DNA of 64,000 nt from Metridium senile (Eukaryota; Cnidaria; Anthozoa; Actiniaria; Metridiidae): the NCBI GenBank assembly GCA_949775045.1, contig OX459103.1, forward strand, positions 11,352,605 to 11,416,604. The letters run 5' to 3'. The notes beneath the pieces were generated by a model. It saw only the letters and a list, made by a program, of their open reading frames with translations, did not search any database and was not told the DNA's origin. Every line of letters starts with the position of its first letter. Positions within the stretch are counted from its first letter, which is position 1. Below are positions 12,740 to 24,480 of this stretch, one piece after another. A program made the translations under genes and the position numbers.

Positions 12740-13714
12740 TCGACTTATCGCCGAAATATTGAATTCTACTACTCGATGTAGATGAACTTCGCTCGCGTCT
12801 CAAAGTGTTCGATGAATATTATCACCATCGTCACTACACCTACAACATTCCCATCAACATCACTTATACCATCATTATCTTCATCATCATCATATTATTA
12901 TTATTATTGTAAATAATAACATGAAAATATGTTCTTCGGCCAACATTAGCCAGTATGATTGATACAAATAAAAGAACTCACCAAACACAAACATAATAAT
13001 GACATTTAATCAGTTTAAAATGTATTTCACTTACTACAATCGATAGATGACTCGATAGATATGATTCACGAAACGCTTTTCAAGTAAAAATTGTTTACTG
13101 CCACGTGTCATGAATTTCAAATGCCTCGTTTGAAAAATATTATAAATATTTTTCAGATGTATTTTGATATGTTTTACATCAATCAATAATTGTTCTTTTA
13201 CCGAAGTATGAAGCTTATATATCCATGTCAGTCCTTATATTTGACGATTTTCGACGTGACATCGAACACTTTGAGACGCGAGCGAAGTTCATCTACATCG
13301 AGTAGTAGAATTCAATATTTCGGCGATTAGTGGACGATAAACTTGAGAACTATCAACCCATACAGGGGCTCTGATAAATTTGTTACTTCCATAAGTAAGT
13401 TTTAGTGCATTTACTGCGGTTTTTTGGCATTTCCGAGCCATTTTAGAAGAGACAACTTTTCGCCGCCTTTGAGCGGCCATCTTGTTTTTACTCGATCATG
13501 ACACTAGTCTCTACTGCGCATGCGAGTACGAGCTTTCGAGCCAATCAGAGAGTATGTAAGAATGAGCTGGCGTAGCAGCCAATCAGAGCCTGTTATATAT
13601 AATCGTGCAACTCGGCTGGGGGTCCAGAACACGGAATCTTGCAATAATTCGCAGACCCTTATTACGGGTAAAAAGAGGGGCTGCACGCAGGCTAGTAAAT
13701 AAGTAAAGAGTAGA

Positions 13715-14125
13715 TGCGTCGGGGTTTGATATAAACGATAGTCTATAGAATATAATTTGGAACATCGTAATGTAAACTTAACTCAATGTAAACTTAACTT
13801 ACTGACGTTTCGAGCTTTAGCCCTTCTTCAGGGTAAATCAGCTAAAGGCCTAAGACCCCGTCTACACGGATCCGGATACTTTTGAAACCGCATACTTTTT
13901 GATGCGAATCGGCTTATCGTCCACACGAATCCAGTGAATCCGGTCACCGAAACCGCATACTTTTACTTGAATTCTCCGGATACGCGGATTCGTGTGGACC
14001 AAAATATTTCTATGCGGTTTCAGCCGGATCGGATTCGTGTAGACGAGGCCTAAGGCTCGAAACTTCAGTAAAGTTCAGTTAACACTTTTTAGTGTGCTAC
14101 AAATTTCATTCATATGCTTCTCGTA
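13715..14125 (+). repeat. CGAAACGTCAG family, copy 2, interrupted by a hAT-type MITE
   Basis: Starts GCGTCGGGGTTTGATATAAA, contains ACTGACGTTTCGAGCTTTAG, and resumes after the insertion with GCTCGAAACTTCAGTAAAG. The two halves are inverted relatives, forming a hairpin around the insertion point. Confidence 0.75.
13855..14046. mobile_element. hAT-type MITE with perfect 8-bp TSD
   Basis: GGCCTAAG occurs at 13847-13854 and again at 14047-14054, flanking a 192-bp segment whose ends are CCCCGTCTACACG and CGTGTAGACGA. An 8-bp duplication with TIRs is the hAT signature. GCGGTTTC/GAAACCGC motifs recur inside. Confidence 0.85.
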
Positions 14126-14261
14126 AATTCATAAATATTAAATAAATTCTAGGCCCTGTATCGTATGTATTATGTATTCTAAGTACTGTATCGGATACAG
14201 TACTTGTATTCGTTAATTTAATTGTAAATAATGATGTACTGTCTATCATTAAACAAAAATA

Positions 14262-14571
14262 TATAGAGTGCAGACACTATGTCCGTGAAATATCACCAAA
14301 GTTATTTGTCGCTAACTAGTTGTTAGTTAGTAACTATTTGTCACTATTTGTCACTATCACTCAACCAGAACATTGTACATACAATAGATATTAACAATAA
14401 AACGTATTTTCAAATCATTAAAGTCATTGTCCATGGTCCAAATCTCTTGTATATTTAGTGTCTCCAGTGTATGTTCTGGTTGAGTGTTAGTGACAAATAG
14501 TTACTAACTAACACCTAGTTAGCAGCAAATAACTTTGGTGGTATTTCACGGACATAGTGTCTGCACTCTAT
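14262..14571. mobile_element. MITE with about 95-bp TIRs, TA-flanked
   Basis: TATAGAGTGCAGACACTATG at the left pairs with CATAGTGTCTGCACTCTATT at the right, and the arms continue through the AACTTTGGTG and CAACCAGAACAT segments. It ends 50 bp before the acceptor of the first coding exon of the adhesion GPCR, so it sits in that gene's 5' intron or promoter region. Confidence 0.88.
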
Positions 14572-14628
14572 TTACAATGGATTAGGTATTTTAAGGTAAA
14601 ACCTTTCTTTTATATTTCAGAATAAACT

Positions 14629-17600
14629 ATGGATAGCTGGATAAAACATATTCTGGGGTTTGTAATAACCGTCAATATATTAATAGGTGAGGTGTATGGT
14701 GCTGTTTAACTACAACATAGAAAGTACAACATAAAAAGAGTTTCTGCTGCGTTATTTTTGTTCTGGTTATCTATAAAGCTCATTTTCAGTTATTACTGTT
14801 ACACCTATTTCCAAAACGGTTGTCATTGGCAATTGGCGATATAAGTCATGATCAATAGCCCATTTTCGATATTTTGGTTGAGTGATCATACACAATATAA
14901 AACAAAACAAGAATCTGGAGAAACAAAAATTAATGCACATTGTTTCCCTAGAGCCTCTTTTCTGATTCATTTGTGTATGATCCAAAATATCTATAAAGTT
15001 GGTTATTTAAGCGTTTCATTAGATACGCTCTGGACGCAAACAGGATTCGAACCCAAGACCTTTGAAGTACCGGTGCAATGTACTACCAACTTAGCTATGT
15101 ATCCAGTTATGCTGTTACAGTGGAAACCCGTTAATCCGGCCACCTAAGGGAAAGTGTCCGTATAAACGGGCAGGTAGTATTAAGCAATTAAATTTTATGG
15201 AAAATTTATGGGCATGCATTTCGTCGAGAACTAAAAAACTGGCCGCAATAACGGGGTGGCCGTATTAAGAGCGTAGCCGTAAGGCGAGGTTTCACTGTAG
15301 TAGTAGTCGCTTTGTTGAATTCATTATTGTCACAGAGGAGAGTATATCTTTGTCTTAACCTGTCTATTGTTTTTCCTATAGGCCTGTCATCATGTGATAA
15401 TCATACATACTACTTCCGAGTATCTGCGGTTATCAGGAATCGCAATTTCACGAAAAACATGGTGGATCTAGAAAGCACTGCACGGAAAAACATGACAACA
15501 GAAATACTGCAAGGAGTGAGTCAAACTGTACCCTAGAAAGGGTTTCTTGATCTCTTGATCTAGCATTTGTATTCATCATTAGACTAGTACGTCTGTGTTC
15601 TTTATTTTCAAAACAAACCCTCTAGCCAAACGAGCCTAGTTTTTTTGAATTCGCCGAGCCAACCTGAAGCGCACTGTCTGACCACGGCCTTCTGATTGGT
15701 TTTAAGTCTTTGAAGAGCTTTGATTGGACGTAATTTGAGAATTTGACGAGATTAGGTTTCAAATATAGCTATAATTGAGTGTTAATCAAATCAAAATAGA
15801 ACTGGGTTTCTAAGCTCTTTGAACAGACGTTCAATATATTTTCATACACCGAATGCCAATATGACCGCCATTTATTAATTAAATTGAAATTCATATTTTG
15901 ATTGACCACTACATCAAAATTAAAGATTGGAATAACATCACCAAAGGAAAAAAGTTCGAAACAAAAATATTAAATTCCTGAGAAGAATTTCAAAAAAAAA
16001 CATCACGACAAAGCTAGCAAGGAAGCAGTTCACTGAACCAATACAAATCTTTGTAATTTTGATTCCAAAAGGCTTTATGGTTTTATATATTTATGGCTTT
16101 ATATATTTTTTTATGGTTAATTTTTGCTTGCTCTTTCTGATGGTGGTGCGTATTTTTCTAAAATTAATTTTCTATTTTCTGAAAGTCAATGTTTTAGCTT
16201 TCTTTTATCCTAGTTTACAGAACGATCGACCTTGATTTTGTTCGATTTGTTGTTATAAGTAAAGCAAGGAATGCAGGTTGGAGTTTAAAAAGTCGTATGG
16301 ATAGTAGGTATTTTATTACTCTAAATGAATTAATGGTGTGTTGTATTTTTTTTGCAGCTGAAATATATTTATGAATTACAAGTTAAAAAATACATATCAA
16401 CATATAAAGCAGAACTAAAGGAAGTTATAATGAAAGATATATATTTTGGGTATGTTCATTAATAAGCGAGTCTCATTCTGTTTTGGACTAGTACTTTAAA
16501 CGATTTATTTTTATTTTTGTTAGTTCTCCATCATTCCAAGAGTCTGAAAACACAAGTCTTATAGAGAAAAAAAGACACAAGTTTGAGGATCCAGAAATGT
16601 GAGTAGCATTATTTCGTTTCATTCAACACCTATTAACCCAACGATGGTAGGTCATGTGTGTGCATGAGCCGGCCATTATTAAACGAAGGCCGGCGCGGAG
16701 GGAGTGAAATTAAGACGAATATGATATAAACAAAGATTTACCTGTGTGTTTTAAACAATGAATTGCTGATGATCTTCGCGGTAATCTAAGCAATTGCATT
16801 ATAAAGCGATTCCCAACTTCACCCGCACTCCAGCCCACCCCACCTCACAGCTTTTCCAAAAATAATAATAATAATAATAATAATAAAAAACACAGCGCTT
16901 CGGGATTCGAACCCATGATCTTTGCAGTGTTATTGTAATGCTAAGCCAATACTCCCTTTTAACAGTTCTTTGTGCTGTTTTAAACACCGTGCTTCACTGT
17001 TCACTCGATATTAATGGTTGCGAAATCACGATCTGTGGTCCATACATAACTGATAATGCTAATATGTAATGGAGCGTCTTAGACAATATTTCTTCTATGT
17101 TAACTTAACTCAGTTTAAAACTTTTTCTTGTGTCCAAATTACCATTTTCCCTCTTTTACTTAAGGATACACCGGACAAAACAGAGACGTTTTTAAAAAAA
17201 AGCTAATACCGCGATCAATTTATACGCAAACCCCGACAAAGTATACATTTTTTTAAATCTAAAAGGACAAACAATATAGATATGAAGCATATTTTTGACA
17301 AAACCGATTCAACTGATTTTATGTAATCCGTCATTAAACAGAAACATGGTATCCTAGCGCGGAAGGTTAACCTGCAGTAGTTTTAACGATTAGTTTTTGT
17401 ACACCCCATTTGAAGAAAACTATTTTTGTCGCCTTTAGGTCATGTGACCATCCAAAGTCCATACAACTATTCTTAAAATAGTGATATTGCTAAAGGCTAC
17501 CTAAATACCAAACATGACATCAATGTCTTAAAAACTAACAGAAATATAAGAGAAAACGTGTTTTCATTGATTCTCTAAAAAAACAAGCCTTAAACCACAT

Positions 17601-20600
17601 GAACTGTAGAACGACCTCGAAAAATCGGCCGATATTTTGAAAATCCAATATCATCCTCGTTTTCCTTAAATATTTATCCGATGGAAACTAAACTCACACA
17701 GTATGAATAGTTCATATAGACCTACATTCTGGCAAAGTTTGAAGGATATTCATTTTTTCATCTTACCGGTCATATACGTGACCGTCTCAGATATCCGCTC
17801 TTTAAGCATGAGCTGGTTTGACTGCAATGCCATACTTTACAAGTGGTATACATTACAGATAATCATACAAAATATTCGATCTTTTCAACAGTGGAGTTTA
17901 TTTCCTGACAATTATGCGTCTTGAATTCGACATCAGCAAACCAGAAGGTAGTTTCAATAATATTAATGGAATGAGCAGTTATCTTCAAAAGATTGTATTT
18001 GAGTACGTTTGGTTCAAAAGCACTGACTTTCTGGGCAACACACTACTACGTCTTAATGTAACGACACTACATTCCGAGGTAAGGAAGCCATATATTTATA
18101 TATAAAAATAATCAAAATCTGTTCACATCTGCATATTCACATAGTAGCCTGCGATTCATTTGCGGGCGTGCTCTGTCTTTCCACTTGTATAACTCATGCT
18201 GTACATCAGAATATAGAAATATTGAGTCATGACTCACTATTTCTATATTCTAATGTACATCATTAGTTATACAAGTGGAAAGAATATATTAAAAATGTCA
18301 CTCAGCAAGTTTCTTCGTTCTATTAAATTTGTACATATATAGGGCATTTGATAAATGTTTAGCAATAAACTAGACCTTTTTACAGTTATTGTCAGCCTCG
18401 ATAACATGTAATATATTCTTTAAAAATCGACTATAGGCCGTGGTAATTTTAGGAATGTACATATCAACAAACAATTGAAACATTTAAAAATTCAACTGGC
18501 TAAGTCAATTTTTAAACAATATCAATTTCTACAGAATACGTCATCGTGACGTCATCAGACAACATGACAAAATCACAGGAATCCCAAAACATGTTTTCAT
18601 CGATATTAAAATTGCATTTTGGGTGGGAAACAATTATTTTATGGAAATTTTGATCCCTTTTTTAGAAATCAGAATTAGTTTCTACATAAAATAAGTTCAA
18701 GTTTAAATGTATCTGAGAGTCAATTTAAGGCTGAGGTTGACCGACGAGTGCGGTGAAATGGTAGTTTACGACCATGACACCCCATTGTCACGACAACTTT
18801 CACAAATTGCATATAGATTTTAAACATTAATGCACTTAATGTTTCATATTCATGTTTCATGTCTATTAATCTTTTCCTTCAATACATGCATTGCCATGGC
18901 AACTAATTATCATCAAATATTTCTCAGGAAATTTCACTGGCTGTTGCACGTCGCTTGGCTGATATCGTTAAATTTAGAAACCATTTCGTTCCAACGTTTG
19001 TCCACCAAAATGTAGTGTCAGACACTGATCGTGATATCCTCTCAATTATATCATATGTCGGATGTGGTTTCTCTCTCTTTGGACTATTCACAACAATATT
19101 GACTATCATTGCCTCGAGGTAAATAACTCAATGTTTTAGTTATATTCTATCTTAGAACCCAAATCATTTTATAATTTAAATTGGTATCTCGTTTATTAGT
19201 AAGTTGGAGATCAAGCGAGGGAAAAAGATTGCACAACTAACACAGCGTTTAGTGTATAGAGAGTTGCTTCGAGTATCTACTTTAACAAACTGACCCTATC
19301 GTATCAAAGATATGCCTATTGTTCTGTTGCAATCTCAACCTGTTAAAAAAAGAAAAAAAAACCTCGCGCGCTAATCAAATTATTTTTGCTACTTCTCACC
19401 TAAAATACCACATATGGTAATGGCACTGTTTTCAAGTATCTTTGATACTTGTTGATTAATTTGAATCTTTTTCTTGCTGGATAATAAATGATCACTAAGA
19501 AATCATTTAGTAGTTATGTATTTGTTTTCTAGAAAACTTCGCCGACATAGAGCAAATCAGATTCTTCTTCAAATGTGCATGTCTCTTCTTGGAGCGCTAT
19601 TATTCTATGCGTTTGGTATTCGTCAGCTTAAGGACGAATCATTGATTGAAACATGCAAAGCTATTTCTGCACTGCTACACTATTTCATTCTTGCCTCCAT
19701 GATATGGGCCAGTATCGAAGCATACAACCTGTACCAAGACCTTGTCAAGGTTTGTATTTCAACATTTCAAATAATTTTACACAAAGACTCAACATGTCAG
19801 AGCTGTGTGCTAAACGTTTTAATTTATGGTTGTTGAGTGTGTTTCAATTGTTACGACTAATTTAACATTAGACCAATAGGCCATATCGGTAGCCCACGAG
19901 ACCGAGGGAATAATTTATTGTTTTAGTATCCACCGAACTTTAAACCTGCGTTTATCCCGACTTTAACTAACTCACATCTTGTCGGTGCTCAAAACATGTC
20001 TCATATTTTTTCTATTGTTGTTGATCAGGTATTTGACACGTCAACTCTCTCTCACAACGAGTTCATGTTCAGAGCAAGTCTTGCTGGATGGGGTAAGAAC
20101 GATGTCTTTTCTCACCGTGCTTCGAAACGAGATACTTCGTTTTTCAAAACGCTAAATGAAACATGAACAACGCTAACATAAACAGGATATAGCCTCGAAT
20201 TAAATATTTTAAAATGGATTAAAATAAACCAATTTTTTTGTAGTGCCGCCTGGTATCATAGTTGGAGCAACTGTCTTGGTGTCCAGCACTAGCTATGGCT
20301 TTCACGTCCCTGACAAGGAACACACCTTGTGAGTATTTTATGAATAAACATTTTCAATTAACAATAGAGCAGGCTCGATCAAAAATTAGCAAACTCAAGA
20401 ATTAGGTTGAGATAAGGTAAATCGTTTTTAAAGGTGTCTCGGTAATGAATTGCTTTATTTTCCCCCATTGCCTTATCTAAACATCATCCTTTAAACCAAT
20501 AGAACCGTACTCTCCATCACAGTAATTCAATTATTTGTAATAAAAATAGTTCACTTGCATTATTGCTTGATATTCTACCATTAACAAAATGCTTTGCCTA

Positions 20601-21317
20601 TTGACTTTTGTGAAATAATTCGCACCAATTGTTCAGAGTCTACCATTTTTAAACCTCGGTATATTATAAAAGAGCTCGCAAAGCATTCTGACATTCAAGC
20701 AAATTAGAAAACTGTATCGTCAAAAAAATATATTTCAATAAAATTCAAATGTTTTTCATAGATGTTGGTTAAAGCTGGAAGCCTTCTATGGAGCTCTGCT
20801 GTCCCCAGTTCTCCTATTAGTCATAGGTAACACGGTAATATTTGTTATTGTAATGAGAGAGATCTTCAAGATGCCACAAGCTCACGAGAAACATTCCAAA
20901 ATGGCACAGTTCCGTGCAACTGTCTCTGTCTTCACTTTATTGGGTCTTAACTGGATCTTTGCCGGGCTAGCAGCTGCTACACCAATCCACGTGTTCCAGT
21001 ACTTGTTTACTGTGACATGCTCGTTCCAGGGCTTCTTCATCTTTATTTTGCACGGTCTGTTGAAGAAAGATTTTCGCGATGCCTGGGGTCTATTGAAGAC
21101 AAAGAACAGAGTCATGCAAATCCTCCGCAGTTCCAACAGCCAATCACAGAAAACCAACTCGTCATCACTGTCCAACAGCCAATCAGGGAAGACACACTCG
21201 TCATCACTCTCTCATAATTCTATGGTACCTTCCCATAGTCAGTCCTTTAGCAACCCGTGCCAAGTGACGTTTGAAAGAATGAAAGGAACGGATTCTGGGA
21301 CAGAAGTAAAGAATTGA
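14629..21317 (+). CDS. Adhesion-family (class B2) GPCR without a recognisable GPS
   Basis: Ten coding exons join in frame with GT-AG borders: 14629-14686, 15382-15515, 16358-16449, 16524-16598, 17892-18078, 18928-19118, 19533-19749, 20029-20092, 20244-20328 and 20762-21317, giving 552 residues. Residues 1-20 form a signal peptide starting MDSWIKHILGFVITVNIL. Residues 25-215 are an extracellular stretch with N-glycosylation sites and no cysteine. TM1 lies in ISYVGCGFSLFGLFTTILTI (~220-243). TM2-TM3 include Cys287, whose family partner is ECL2 Cys369 in LCWL. TM4 starts after AGWVPPGIIV. TM6-TM7 carry LGLNWIFAGLAA and CSFQGFFIFILHGLLKKDF, hallmark adhesion-GPCR patterns. The tail is Ser-rich with a duplicated NSQS-KT-SSSLS motif. 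The Cys/Trp-rich GPS and its HL-T/S cleavage site, normally just before TM1, are absent. The acceptor at 14620 implies an upstream non-coding exon. A possible poly(A) signal is at 22002. The ligand is unknown. Confidence 0.85.
15036..15105 (-). mobile_element. tRNA-derived SINE head in intron 1
   Basis: Read on the minus strand it has an A box (TAGCTAAGTTGG), a B box (GGGTTCGAATCC) and a near-complete acceptor stem, but a C replaces the universal T at position 33 and the anticodon stem mismatches. Most likely a tRNA-derived SINE or pseudo-tRNA. Confidence 0.65.
15116..15299. mobile_element. pogo/Tigger-like MITE
   Basis: The ends TACAGTGGAAACCCG and CGAGGTTTCACTGTA, with an interior GTTAATCCGGCCACC motif, match the terminal style of pogo/Tigger elements. 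TA-flanked, about 184 bp, in intron 1 of the adhesion GPCR. Confidence 0.75.
16855..16960 (-). mobile_element. tRNA-derived SINE with (ATT)n tail
   Basis: On the minus strand: A box TTGGCTTAGCATT, then CAAAGATCATGGGTTCGAAT including the B box, then a (TTA)n tail at about 16860-16885. Related to the SINE head at 15036-15105. It lies in the intron between exons 4 and 5. Confidence 0.7.
18177..18282. repeat. Near-perfect hairpin, about 106 bp
   Basis: CTTTCCACTTGTATAACT at the left pairs with AGTTATACAAGTGGAAAG at the right, meeting near a TGAGTCATGACTCA palindrome. Intronic, probably a small fold-back element. Confidence 0.85.
18371..18545 (+). repeat. Dispersed repeat, copy 1 (partner near 36128)
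   Basis: Shares TAATATATTCTTTA, GTGGTAATTT and CAAACAATTGAA with 36128-36300 in the same orientation, over about 170 bp of diverged sequence. Confidence 0.65.
19300..19449 (+). mobile_element. MITE of the GTATCAAAG family, copy 2
   Basis: Termini GTATCAAAGATATGCC and AAGTATCTTTGATAC are good inverted repeats. The interior TTCTGTTGCAATCTCAACC is shared with three other copies. It lies 84 bp upstream of exon 7 of the adhesion GPCR. Confidence 0.85.
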
Positions 21318-21604
21318 AACATGAAATGGTGTGAAAGTTTTGAAGGTCATTTCTGATTCAACAAAAAACTTTGTGTAAATAACACTTAATTTAAAACAAA
21401 AATAGACTGGCAATGGATAATATTCCTTACTTGCCTAGACGTTTTCCCTTGTTTGCTAGACAGTTTCAACATTTGAATTTCAAAAAAAGTGAAGGTGTGG
21501 GGACATTTTTTATGGTACGGTAATGGGTTATTGTTTGCTTCAAATTAACACTTGCAAGCTCCTCCCTCCCCTTAAGAATGTTTCTCGTGAACCATATTTT
21601 TGTC

Positions 21605-21786
21605 TAAAGAAGTAAGAGTCATCAACCTTTTTTAGATTATGTAATCCAACGTTTCGGGCGAAGCGCCCATCTTCAGCGATGTTACAGAATGTTACCAATC
21701 ATTCTGTAACATCCCTGAAGATGGGCGCTTAGCCCGAAACGTCGGATTAAATAATCTAAAACATTTTGACGACTCTTACTTCTTTA
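21605..21786. mobile_element. Fold-back MITE in the 3' flank of the adhesion GPCR
   Basis: The ends TAAAGAAGTAAGAGTC and GACTCTTACTTCTTTA pair, and the arms include AACGTTTCGGGCGAAGCGCC and its inverted partner. The whole 182 bp forms a long hairpin centred near 21695. It may be transcribed as 3' UTR. Confidence 0.88.
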
Positions 21787-22007
21787 TGCAATGATTCTAA
21801 CCTACAAACCTACACTAGACATATTTTTTGTCGTTTGACAAATCGTATTACCAACCTCCTTGTGACCACTACTTCAATATATCAGGGAAATTAAGTATCC
21901 CATCATCCAGAATTCTCTTAAATGTCAAAGCACTTCCCAAAGATCACCCACCAACTACCTCACCATGAATAATGACCGCTACCTAACAGTATCTTATAAA
22001 AAATAAA

Positions 22008-23365
22008 ATTAAGTGTATATTTGATTTCAAAAGTCACAACGTAAACACAATTAATTATTGGATTTTCAGCAAATAGCTTCTGATAAGAAAGTTCGCGGGC
22101 AAAACATTTCTTCAAACTTTCCATGGTGAAGTGCGATCATCATACACGTTTAATGAGCAAACAATAAATGTGGGTCACCGTATTTGTTTAGGAGTTAGTT
22201 GAACTCAAAGTGCAGCCTTTCTTTTGTCAAAAATCACTAGCGCGCAAAACGAACAATTCGAGTAAAAAAAGTCATTTTTTAGTAGAAAAACTGAATGGAT
22301 TGCCAAAAATTATTTCAAACAAACTTCTAATAACCTATAAATAAATATTATGTGTAAATAGTGTTTAAATATAACTAACTTCTGGTTTTGGCTACAATTT
22401 GCAACTATCGTGTAACACGCTTTCTACCGATGAAGATTGATGTTTTCATCCAAATACTAGTACTACTAATGATTTATTACTTATTAGGCGTAAATTAACA
22501 TGGGCATATATGTGAACACATGCACCAAATACGTTTATTAGTTAATTTATAACCATAAAGTTTTACTTCAAATTTTGAAAACTTACAGCTTTTGTAATTC
22601 TTTATAAATTTCACCGTATTCGCTTTCGAGATAAAAGCAAAATCATCCAGGCGTTCCTCGTCGCGCGCAGAAAGGATGTGCAGAAACATTAATGCTTGCC
22701 AACGTCCTTAACTGGCATTTCTTAACTGGCTTAACAATAAACCATATGAAACAGAGAATATACAGTAGCTTAAATAGACCAATATAACGTTAAATGTGAA
22801 ACCTTAAATGTAGTGTATTGTTAACCGGGGTTACATAGATACATATAGTTAAAGCAATTAACGTTATCCATGCAAAGTACATATTAAGGTGGCTAGCTAC
22901 TTTTGAATGTTCTATTAGAGCCAACGATGTGTGTGCGAATTAAAACCGCTGAATAAAATACAAAATCTGGTTGTACGTGTTTGCGTTATATGACCATAGC
23001 ATTGTTGCAGTGGTAGTTGACGAAACAAATATTTCTTAAAAACATGTAATAAAAATACAAATTGTATTTAATATATTATCGTCATCCTTTTCAGAGCGTT
23101 GACTGTAGCTTAGGCTGCGACAGCGACGTTTGAAAAACGTAGACACGATTATAAAGTGAAGACTAGATACCAATACAGATATTGTTAATCACTCCTCTCT
23201 AGGATTTCCAGTGATAATTTACACTTTTTATTCGGGATTCCTGTGGAATCCGAGTCTAGGTTTCGGCTTTATTTTTCATCTTCATCGCCGAAATGCCACG
23301 CACGCGCAGTATGGTCAATCTCACTTATGCACACTGATTTATTACGGCAATTCGTTGTTTACTAA
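22008..23365. other. No gene seen
   Basis: Downstream of a possible poly(A) signal (AATAAA at 22002-22007). Short unsupported frames only. Confidence 0.55.
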
Positions 23366-24480
23366 TTCAAACACTCTCCATTAATAATAATACACCATTA
23401 ACTAATGTATTCGTGTGATAATAAGTTTGACAAATGTAACTTTTCGCTGAATTTATTGCCGACAAGCGATCAGTTTTGAAAGCGCTTTAATTAAGAACCC
23501 CGCCGGACCGAAACACAAACACAACAGCTAGTACTTCGATTCAAGAATCAATTAAAAACACATGTTATTCTGTGTATCATTAAACTTAAATACTCCAATA
23601 ATAATAATAAACCTTTAATTAATGTATTAGTGTTATAATAAGTTTGACAAATGTAAGTTTTCGCCGTGTTTATTGCCAACAAGCGATCAGTTTTGAAAGC
23701 GTTTAAGAACCGGCCGACACAAACACAACCGGTACTTCGATTCAAATCACGTAATAAAACACATGTTATTCTGTGTATGATTTAACTTAAACACTCCAAT
23801 AATGATAATAATCCTTTAAAGTGCTAGTCTTATCAAAAAATTATTTTTTTTGAAAATTATACTGAATAAAATGCACATACTAAATAATCTTCTGTCTAAT
23901 TTTTGTGTTGATACACGACCGGGAAGATTTCTTTTTAGCCGAATGAATTTCGTGTTTTTGTGTCCGCCATTAATCGCGTTCGTGCCGGCCAGCTCAGGAA
24001 GTGACGTCATATGCTCCATCGCGGCAAATAAAACACAAGTTTGTAGTAGCGTTTACAGTGTTCTTTTTGCGTGAATAAACTGTCATCGTCTTCTTTATGT
24101 GTTACAGTTGAATTGTTGTTTGCCATTGCTTGAATCAGTGTGTAACAAGTATGTAACAAGAAAATGCCGTGGAGCATATGACGTCACACGATGGCTTTCT
24201 GGTCTATAGGGAATTACTTTGCATATTAATGGCGGACGGGATTTATGCGATCTCTCACATGAAATTTAGACTCAAAACAAATCTTTTTCTATATCAATTT
24301 TGTTTATCTTTGTAATTTATAATCATTTTGACAATGACAAATACATGAGAGCATATTTCATTAATTTTTATTTTGGTAAGACTAGCACTTTAACTAATGT
24401 ATCAGTGTTCTAATAAGTTTGACAGAAGTAAGTTTTCGCCGACTGAGTTTATTGCCAAGTTACGAAAGCGCATATTATCG
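23366..24480 (+). repeat. Three-copy tandem repeat of about 200-217 bp, third copy split
   Basis: The landmark AAGTTTGACAAATGTAA occurs at 23423 and 23640, and a variant at 24415. Each unit also carries ACTCCAATAATAATAATA-type sequence and AAGCGATCAGTTTTGAAAGC. The third copy is interrupted by a 570-bp insertion; once that is removed the spacing is about 201 bp. Confidence 0.8.
23820..24389. mobile_element. 570-bp TTAA-flanked element
   Basis: The ends AGTGCTAGTCTTA and TAAGACTAGCACT are inverted repeats flanked by TTAA on both sides (23816-23819, 24390-24393). The uninterrupted tandem units read CC(A/T)TTAA at this spot, so the empty site is visible. Inner arms share GACGTCATATGCTCC and CCGCCATTAAT. 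The TTAA target is typical of piggyBac-like elements, although the termini do not start CCC. Confidence 0.85.

Larger units (their letters stand above)
11531..13693. mobile_element. Mutator-like (MULE) non-autonomous element with long TIRs and 9-bp TSD
   Basis: Terminal inverted repeats starting AGCCTGCGTGCAGCCCC run from 11531 to 11894 on the left, resume at 12746-12812 after a nested insertion, and match 13262-13693 on the right. The sequence AGTAAATAA stands immediately outside both ends (11522-11530 and 13694-13702), a perfect 9-bp target-site duplication. Long TIRs with a 9-bp TSD are characteristic of MULEs. Each arm carries the same open frame of about 50 codons (11680-11890 plus, 13289-13480 minus), a by-product of near-identical arms. 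No transposase is present. Confidence 0.85.
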
